Positions 1 through 5,400 of a DNA stretch of 7,705 nt are shown here, one piece after another (the first letter of the stretch is position 1; each line of letters starts with the position of its first letter). This DNA is from JBBILG01 sp037445085. Lineage in GTDB: Bacteria > Pseudomonadota > Gammaproteobacteria > Burkholderiales > Methylophilaceae. The notes beneath the pieces are model-generated. The model was not told where the DNA came from, made no database searches, and saw only the letters and a list, made by a program, of their open reading frames with translations. Location of the stretch: positions 1 through 7,705 of the forward strand of contig JBBILG010000085.1 of the NCBI GenBank assembly GCA_037445085.1, read 5' to 3'. The translations under genes and the position numbers were made by a program.

Positions 1-422
1 CGCTTGGCGACCTCCTCGGCGCCGTGCGCCTTGGCTTCGCGCCGCAGGAAGTTGGCCAGGTTGCCGGCGGTGAAGCTGGTCGGGCAGCACTGGCCGATGT
101 CGGCCACCTCGCGCCCGGTCAACAGATCCTCGCGCGTCGGCGCCGGCAGCACCTGGGTGCGGTAGCCCAGGCTTTCCATCGCCCCCTGGATCGCGCGCTC
201 GGCGCGCCAGTGCAGACCGCCGAACAGCACGGTCACGCGGTCGCGCTCCTCGCGCGTGAACGGCAGCGGCCGATACGCGCGGTACGGCTGGTGGGTGGTC
301 TGCGCGGGCGGTGCGACCTTGCGCACGCGCGCCTCGGGCGCGTTGTCGACCGTGACCACGCGCACGTTCTGCAGGGACTTCCTGGCTGGGGCGATGCCGC
401 GCTCCAGTGTCGTCGTTTCCAT
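1..422 (-). CDS. Activase-associated DUF2229/HgdB-like protein, N-terminal part (cut by window edge)
   Basis: The first 140 residues are present, and the gene continues past base 1. After a polar N-terminus of about 60 residues without a signal peptide, an HgdB/DUF2229-like alpha/beta segment begins: VTVLFGGLHWRAERAIQGAM (63-82), then LGYRTQVLPAPTREDLLTGRE (85-105), then the paired-Cys motif DIGQCCPTSFTAGNLANFL (108-126; C112, C113). The same order is seen at residues 1120-1180 of the giant activase protein in this window (VIYFPTMADNRTL, GYTCIDNYVEEQDLHALVREG, ATGDAVCAPLAGVWGDLL), so the two are probably distant relatives. The ATG at 422-420 is chosen because AAGGAG (435-430) lies 7 bases upstream and a promoter lies at 601-572. 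In this family the Cys residues are candidate Fe-S ligands. I infer a partner or paralogue of the giant protein, with unknown substrate. The family call is fairly sure; the reaction is not. Confidence 0.78.
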   Translation of the reverse strand, partial: METTTLERGIAPARKSLQNVRVVTVDNAPEARVRKVAPPAQTTHQPYRAYRPLPFTREERDRVTVLFGGLHWRAERAIQGAMESLGYRTQVLPAPTREDLLTGREVADIGQCCPTSFTAGNLANFLRREAKAHGAEEVAK

Positions 423-429
423 GGATTCG

Positions 430-435
430 CTCCTT
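430..435 (-). promoter_or_regulatory. Ribosome binding site of the activase-associated gene
   Basis: AAGGAG on the minus strand sits 7 bases before the ATG at 422-420. This is a near-consensus Shine-Dalgarno sequence, and it decides the start of that gene. Confidence 0.8.
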
Positions 436-500
436 CAGTTTGCATCGGGCGTGAGCGGCGGGGTACCGCGGGAACCGGATCCCCTTGGCGGCAAGCGCAG

Positions 501-520
501 CGACCCGGGCGCCCGGGTCG
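501..520. repeat. 20-bp perfect palindrome in the leader of the activase-associated gene
   Basis: The half-site CGACCCGGGC is followed immediately by its exact reverse complement, giving 10+10 bases with no spacer and no mismatch. It lies about 80 bases before the start codon and within the transcript expected from the promoter at 601-572. In RNA it would form a very GC-rich hairpin, roughly 8 bp with a GCGC loop. It is not followed by a T-run on either strand, so it is not a classical terminator. It may be an operator or a leader hairpin; this is inferred from symmetry only. Confidence 0.55.
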
Positions 521-571
521 AGTTGCATATCCTCATGTTTAAAATGGTTTTTTTGCCTGCCGCGTACGGAC

Positions 572-601
572 AGAATAAAAGTTTTTCTCTCCACCTGTCA
601 A
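572..601 (-). promoter_or_regulatory. Sigma70-type promoter for the activase-associated gene
   Basis: Read on the minus strand, a perfect -35 box TTGACA (601-596) is followed by an 18-base spacer and the -10-like box TATTCT (577-572, 4 of 6 consensus positions). The spacer end and the downstream region are AT-rich in an otherwise GC-rich window. This predicts transcription starting near 565. No clear FNR-type (TTGAT-N4-ATCAA) site overlaps it. Confidence 0.65.
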
Positions 602-694
602 CGTGTGATGGGTGCCTGTCCCAAGAGCCACCGCTTCTCCTGGACCCACGCTGGCGCAGGTGTCCGCAGGCGAGCGGATGCATAGGCATGGCGG

Positions 695-829
695 TCATGC
701 GTGTCTCGGGTGCGTCCGCTCCCCGCTCCGGAGCGCCAGGCACAGCCCCAGGCCCAGCGCGGCCAGCGCGCCGGCGGCGACGATCCGCCAGCGCGGCGCC
801 GGGGCCCGTTCAGGCGGGCGCATCGGCAT
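695..829 (-). CDS. Possible 44-residue single-pass membrane protein
   Basis: A short open frame starts at ATG 829-827 (or at a second in-frame ATG, 823-821) and overlaps the last 20 bases of the universal stress gene in another frame. It ends at TGA 697-695. The product has a basic, Pro/Arg-rich start (MPMRPPERAPAPRWR), one clean hydrophobic helix at residues 16-33 (IVAAGALAALGLGLCLAL) and a basic tail (RSGERTHPRHA). An in-frame stop lies just upstream of the first ATG, which limits the start to these two choices. The overlap suggests translational coupling to the stress protein. No strong Shine-Dalgarno sequence is seen. I recognise no family. A helix this regular is suggestive, but GC-rich DNA easily yields Ala/Leu/Gly runs, so the call is tentative. 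Confidence 0.35.
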   Translation of the reverse strand: MPMRPPERAPAPRWRIVAAGALAALGLGLCLALRSGERTHPRHA

Positions 830-1676
830 CCGTCACCAGCACATCGCAATCGGCCGCCTGGGCCACGGCCTTGCACACGCTGCCGAGCAGGAATTCCTCG
901 ATGCCGCCCTGGCCGCGGCGGCCGACGGCGATGAGGTCGCAACGCCAGTCCTGCGCCAGTTCCAGCAGGCGGGCCGAGGGGTGGCCGGTTTCGACATGCC
1001 CCGCGCGCTCGCCCGGGGTGTCCGCCAGCAGGCTGTCCATCAGGCTCTGCGCGATGCCGCGCATTTCGGCATTGAGTGGCTCGCGCTGCTCCGCAGGCAG
1101 GCGCAGGCCGATTGCCGGATCCAGGACGTGGACGGCATCCACGCGCGCCTCGTCCGCCACGCGCCGCACCCAGTCGAGGGTAGCGCGCGAGCCGGCACGG
1201 AAATCCACCGCCGCCAGCACGCGCCGGTAGGGCACGACCGCGGCGTTGCGCACGATCAGCGTCGGCCCGCTGCGTGCGCCCAGCAGCCGCTGGGTGGTGG
1301 AACCGAGCACCAGACGCAGCAGGGTATTCTCCCCGTGCGCGCCCACCACCACCAGGTCCGCCGTCGCATCCCGCGCATATTCGGCGATCCGGCTGTAGGC
1401 GCGGCCGATGCGCCAGACGGCGCGGGTGGGGATGGCGTAATGCTCGGCGAGCCTGTCGGCCAGCGGGCCGAGCCGCTCGCCGGCGGCAGCGAGCGCCGCC
1501 TCGTCGAGCGGCCCCGCGTCGATTTCCTGTCCCGGGTAGAGATGCAAGGGATGCACCACGTGCAGCAGGTGCAGTTCCGCCCCCAGCCGCTTGGCGATGA
1601 GGGCGGCGCGGCGCATGGCGCGCTCGGCGGCCGGCGAGAAATCGGTGGCGGCAAGGATGCGGGTCACGGCACGCAT
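810..1676 (-). CDS. Universal stress protein, tandem UspA domains
   Basis: This 288-residue protein is two UspA domains in tandem, the usual length for a double Usp, and is probably cytoplasmic. Domain 1 (about 1-145) opens with VTRILAATDFS and carries the ATP-binding pattern G-2X-G-9X-G-S/T as GAHGENTLLRLVLGST (112-127). Domain 2 (about 150-285) opens with RRVLAAVDFRAGS and carries GRRGQGGIEEFLLGS (252-266). Asp12 and Asp158 fit the adenine-contacting position. Both nucleotide sites look intact, so this is likely an ATP-binding Usp. The ATG at 1676-1674 is chosen because AGGAGG (1688-1683) lies 6 bases upstream; the open frame runs further upstream to 1994 but only inside the methyltransferase gene. 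It begins one base after the methyltransferase stop, so the two are almost certainly an operon and translationally coupled. The exact stress role cannot be read from sequence. Confidence 0.93.
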   Translation of the reverse strand: MRAVTRILAATDFSPAAERAMRRAALIAKRLGAELHLLHVVHPLHLYPGQEIDAGPLDEAALAAAGERLGPLADRLAEHYAIPTRAVWRIGRAYSRIAEYARDATADLVVVGAHGENTLLRLVLGSTTQRLLGARSGPTLIVRNAAVVPYRRVLAAVDFRAGSRATLDWVRRVADEARVDAVHVLDPAIGLRLPAEQREPLNAEMRGIAQSLMDSLLADTPGERAGHVETGHPSARLLELAQDWRCDLIAVGRRGQGGIEEFLLGSVCKAVAQAADCDVLVTDADAPA

Positions 1677-1677
1677 T

Positions 1678-2376
1678 TCATGCCTCCTGGCACGACGCCC
1701 CCGCCAGGCCGTCCGCCACCGGCTTGCTCCAGCGGAACACGCGCATCGGCGGCACGTTGCGCCACTCCCAGGCCGCCATTTCCGGCGCGCCCAGGTGCGG
1801 CGTGGCGTAGGCGGCCACGTGCGGCCGCAACTGGTAGGCGATGAACTGGCCGCCGGGTGCGAGGCAGGCATGGATCGCCGCGGTGACGCGCCGCGCGATG
1901 TCGGATGGCAGGGTGGAGAAGGGAATGCCGGAGACCACCACGTCCGGCGCCGGCAGCGCCCACTCCCGCAGATATTCGGCCAGCGCCTCGGCACTGCCCT
2001 GCTGCACCGCCAGCCGCCGGTCGTCGATCTGGCGGTGCAGCCGCGCGCAGAACTCCGGGTTCAGTTCCACCGCCAGCAGCCGCGCATGCGGCGGCAGCGC
2101 GCGCAGCAGGGCGCGGGTCATGCCGCCCGTGCCGGGCCCGAGTTCGACCGCGCAATGTGCCTGCGCCAGGTCGGCGGCCTGCACCACGCGCCGTTCGAGA
2201 AACGCGGAGCTGGGGACGACCGAGGCGACTTCCCGAGGCCGCTGCAGGAAACCGCGCAGAAACGCCAGGCGGTCGCCGCCGGCCGACCATCCGGCGACAC
2301 GGGGCCTGATCACGCCGGTAACGGCCTTGGTCGCGGGCGACCAGTCGACTGCATCCTTTCTTGTTTTGTGTTGCAC
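1678..2376 (-). CDS. PmtA-like class I SAM-dependent methyltransferase
   Basis: The protein has 232 residues from a GTG start. It has the Rossmann methyltransferase signature: motif I VELGPGTGGMT (77-87), an acidic SAM-ribose contact in LAVELNPEF (E104), GSAE (127-130), and motif IV SGIPFSTLP (149-157) followed by LAPGGQFIAYQ (172-182). The N-terminal FLRGFLQRPREVASVVPSS (39-57) and the late NVPPMRVFRWSK (207-218) resemble bacterial phospholipid N-methyltransferases of the Rhodobacter PmtA type. That family methylates phosphatidylethanolamine at the inner membrane face. KsgA-like rRNA dimethyltransferases share motif I, and such proteins are sometimes annotated that way, so the substrate stays open. 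GTG 2376-2374 is chosen because AAGGAG lies 5 bases upstream; a TTG at 2415 would place the start inside the terminator. It is coupled to the downstream stress gene. Confidence 0.85.
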   Translation of the reverse strand: MQHKTRKDAVDWSPATKAVTGVIRPRVAGWSAGGDRLAFLRGFLQRPREVASVVPSSAFLERRVVQAADLAQAHCAVELGPGTGGMTRALLRALPPHARLLAVELNPEFCARLHRQIDDRRLAVQQGSAEALAEYLREWALPAPDVVVSGIPFSTLPSDIARRVTAAIHACLAPGGQFIAYQLRPHVAAYATPHLGAPEMAAWEWRNVPPMRVFRWSKPVADGLAGASCQEA

Positions 2377-2381
2377 GCTGG

Positions 2382-2387
2382 CTCCTT
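2382..2387 (-). promoter_or_regulatory. Ribosome binding site of the methyltransferase gene
   Basis: AAGGAG on the minus strand lies 5 bases before GTG 2376-2374. It supports GTG over the upstream TTG (2415-2413) as the start codon. Confidence 0.75.
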
Positions 2388-2389
2388 CT

Positions 2390-2403
2390 CCCGAATGTTC
2401 GGG
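2390..2403. repeat. 14-bp inverted repeat beside the methyltransferase ribosome binding site
   Basis: CCCGAA is followed by two bases and then TTCGGG, a perfect 6+6 symmetry. It lies two bases upstream of the AAGGAG of the methyltransferase gene and about 10 bases downstream of the terminator T-run. It could be a protein-binding site or a small hairpin controlling ribosome access. Both roles are inferred. Confidence 0.45.
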
Positions 2404-2413
2404 TCCTCGTTCC

Positions 2414-2449
2414 AAAAAAACGCCGGGCCATTCCGATGGGGGCCCGACG
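2414..2449 (-). terminator. Rho-independent terminator after the giant activase gene
   Basis: Read on the minus strand, CGTCGGGCC (2449-2441) pairs with GGCCCGGCG (2429-2421) to give a 9-bp stem with one G-U pair and an 11-base loop. Seven T residues follow (2420-2414). It starts at the base next to the TAG stop codon of the giant protein. It should largely separate that gene's transcription from the methyltransferase-stress protein pair. Confidence 0.88.
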
Positions 2450-5400
2450 CTACCTCTCTCCCAAAACTGTGTACCCGCTCCGCTCCTCCGAAGCGCGGTA
2501 GAAGCGTTCCGGCCCCAGGGTCTTGAGCACTACCAGCGCGAGCTGCTCCTCGTCGACATCGCCATCGGCCGAGAACAGGGTCTGGATGCGCCCGCCCCCC
2601 GCGCCGTGCACGATGGCGGGAGTGAGTACCTCGCCCATGGAGGAGACCATGCAGCCGTTGGGGCCGACGTTGAGAAAAATGTCGACCCCCTTGCGCAGCT
2701 CCTCCAGGGCCTCGCCCACGTAGGTCACCAGCTCGCCCGCGGGGCGCAGGGTCGGCAGGATTTCCCGGCTCTCCCCCAGCAGCCGTTTCGTCGAGGTCGG
2801 CATGGGCAGCCGGGCGGCCCGGTAGAGCGGCGCGGCGATGATACGGCGCAGCACGAAGCGCAGGGACTCGATGTGGCGCTGCCGCTTGCGCTCCTCGCGC
2901 AGCGTCGCTGCCGCGGCTCCGCCCGTGGCCGGAGCCGGCTGTTCGAATCCCGCCCGCACCTTGCCGGCCGGCGCACGGCCGGTCTCGGCGGCGGCGTCCA
3001 GCAGATACTCCAGATAGCTCCACAAGGGGCTGATTTCCAGGTGGAAGCGACGGAATCCCTGGCTGGCCAGCAGCGCACGGAAGATCGCCTCGGCCTGGGA
3101 TACCCGCATGTACACCTCGCCGGAGAGGGCGATTCTCAGCCGCTCCTGCGCCTGGCGGCGCGGGATCCAGGCGGCGGCGAAACGGCGGATGGGCGCGAGC
3201 AGCCTGCGGTCGCGCATGCGGTAGGCGAAATACTTCACCAGCAGGGCGGGCAGGGACTGCCCCCTGAACCGGCCAAGACACCAGCGGGCCAGGGGCCCGG
3301 GCCCGCGGTACGTCTCCAGCGCCCGGTAGAGCTCGGCCTTGAGCGCCCGGTGATCGGCGAGGAAACGCTGGTATTCCTCGTAATCCCGGCATTCGGCGCC
3401 GGCGAATAGCACGCCCTGCAGCACGCCCTGCAGGATGACGCCCTGGTAGCAGCGCGCAAGTGTCCATTCCTCCAGGCCGACGTCGTAGCCCCTGGCCTCT
3501 GCCGCCACCAGGAATTTCAGGCTGTTACCGCCCGCCAGCGCGCCGCAGTTGGTATCCTCCATATCCTGCGCGCGGCTGGCGAGCTCCCGGAAGGCCAGCA
3601 GCCGGTGTACTTCGGCGTACTGGCCCTGGCGGCAGGGGCCGGTGCCCTTGTTGTCAAAATACAGCAGCCGGTGCCTGCCGGCCACCAGCGTGTCTCCGGC
3701 ATCCTGCCGGCGCCGGAAATCCTCCACCGCGCGCAGCAGATCGCCCCATACCCCGGCCAGCGGCGCGCACACCGCATCGCCCGTGGCCTTGCGCCCTTCC
3801 CGCACCAGGGCATGCAGATCCTGTTCCTCGACATAGTTGTCGATGCAGGTATAGCCGGCCGCGCGCAGCACCGCGGTGAGCGTGCGGTTGTCCGCCATGG
3901 TGGGGAAGTAGATCACGTCGGTGTCGCGGTTGAGCGGTTCCCGGTTGACCAGGTCGTCCAGCAGGCGGATTTCGAAAGGCGGGCCGGTGCCGGTGTCGAG
4001 CTTGCCGTGCAGGCCCAGTTCGAGCTGCTTGACGTAGGTGTTCACCCGGTTTTCCAGATGGGCCAGTTCCTTGAGCACCGCATCCGACTGGATCAGCAGG
4101 AAAGGCCGGCGTTTCATGATCTCCGCTACGAACGGGGCGGTGACGCTGTCGGGCCCACAGCTGAAGGTGGAGACCTGCACCACCGGCAGCAGGGCCGGGC
4201 CGCTCTCGATGCGGCGGAAGACTTCCCGCAGGCGGGCATGGCACAGCCGCTGGTGCAGGCTGCGGCGGGCCACGGCGTTGAGCAGGCTGACGATGAAATG
4301 GGCGTTGCGCCAGTAGAGGTGGTCGTAGTCGGCGTCCAGCTCCAGGTCGAGCACATAGGAGGGGATCACCACCATGCGCTTGTCCCGCAGCAGGCGGCGC
4401 ACGTGGCTGTCGTAGATGCCCGGATTGAGCACGTATTCGCGCCCCGCCACCAAGGCCACCTGCACGCCGGCGGCCAGGGCCTGCTCGATCAGCTCGGCGG
4501 CGAGGTCGGCGGTGGCCGCGCGCCGGCGACCATGATCCTCGATGGCGGCCGCCAGCGCGGCGCGCAGTTCGGCCGCCGTCGGGGTGAGGCCGTAATGTTC
4601 GAACACCGCCTGCAGGCGGTCCTGTAGCTGGGCAAGCAGGGCATCCGCCTCCAGCCGGCCCAGATCGACGTTGAACAGATGGATGCGGGCTTCGGCATGG
4701 GCCTCGCGCGCGCGCGCCGCGGCGACCGCCACGCCGCCTTGGTTCAGGGTGCAGGTGCGGCCCAGGCTCCTGCCGCCGGTGGGCAGGAACTCGATCTGCG
4801 GCGCCAGGATGAGCCCATGCGGCGCCGCCGCCAGGCGCCGGTACTGGCCCACTGCCCCCATGTGCGGCGCACAACTGTCGATGTTGAACAGGGGCTGGGC
4901 GTCGAGGAGATCGCTCTCGCGCACGTTGTCCACGTGTACCGGAACGCCCAGGCGCTCGAACAGGCGGGCGAACAGGTAGGCCCATTCCGACACGCAGAAG
5001 CTGCGCGGGATGACCAGCCGGCGCGGGTCCTCGCTCCTCGGGTGGTGGCTGTCGATGAAGTCCCAGATCTCCTTGTAGGTGTCGCGCACCGGCTCGGCGT
5101 GGATTTCGCCTTTCTTTTTGGCCAGCAGCTCGTTGATGGCGCCGCAACCGCCCAGGGTGAAGGAGAAGCGTTTGTGGCCACCGGCATCGCGGCAGGTGAG
5201 CAGGCTGCGGTTGCACACCGCGGCGGGGTCGTTGCATACCGCCCCATGGCACTGGATGATGCGCTTGTCGAAGTGGGCGTCGATGAAGCGGCCGAGCGGG
5301 ATGCCGATGCATCCGGCGGGGGCGGTCTGCATCTGGGTACGGATGAGGCCGAAGCAGGCGCGGTGTCCGGGATGCGGCGGCACGAGGGCATAGCTGGGCG

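Larger units (their letters stand above)
423..694 (-). other. Intergenic region and 5' leader of the activase-associated gene
   Basis: I see no convincing gene in these 272 bases. They hold a sigma70-like promoter (601-572), an AT-richer stretch just downstream (about 533-590) that stands out from the GC-rich surroundings, the 20-bp palindrome (501-520) and the ribosome binding site (435-430). The predicted leader, from a start point near 565 to the ATG at 422, is about 140 bases. That is long enough for regulation by RNA structure. I recognise no riboswitch class. No terminator with a T-run is visible between the stress-protein gene and this promoter. Confidence 0.5.

Noticed and set aside
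423..528. Leader peptide starting at ATG 528-526 (MQLDPGARVAALAAKG...)
   Set aside because: GAGG is only two bases from the ATG, and the frame does not stop in the leader but runs into the next gene out of frame. No attenuator-like codon run is present.
724..735. 12-bp palindrome CGCTCCGGAGCG as a terminator of the stress-protein operon
   Set aside because: It has no T-run on either strand and lies within the possible small membrane-protein frame. A 12-bp palindrome is not surprising in DNA of this composition.
1677..1994. Upstream extension of the universal stress gene to 1994
   Set aside because: The extra 106 residues lie inside the methyltransferase gene in another frame and are Pro/Arg/Ser-rich without Usp features. 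The ATG at 1676 has a strong site and starts exactly at the Usp domain.
2383..2412. ECF-sigma-like promoter (GGAAC as -35) before the methyltransferase gene
   Set aside because: No matching -10 element is evident, and transcription would start at or inside the ribosome binding site.
2374..2415. TTG at 2415-2413 as the methyltransferase start
   Set aside because: It would begin inside the terminator T-run with no ribosome binding site, while GTG 2376-2374 has AAGGAG at proper spacing.
1841..3409. A 522-codon plus-strand open frame crossing the terminator and two genes
   Set aside because: It runs antisense through the methyltransferase, the terminator and the 3' end of the activase gene and has no recognisable protein features. 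It reflects the lack of AT-rich stop codons in GC-rich DNA.
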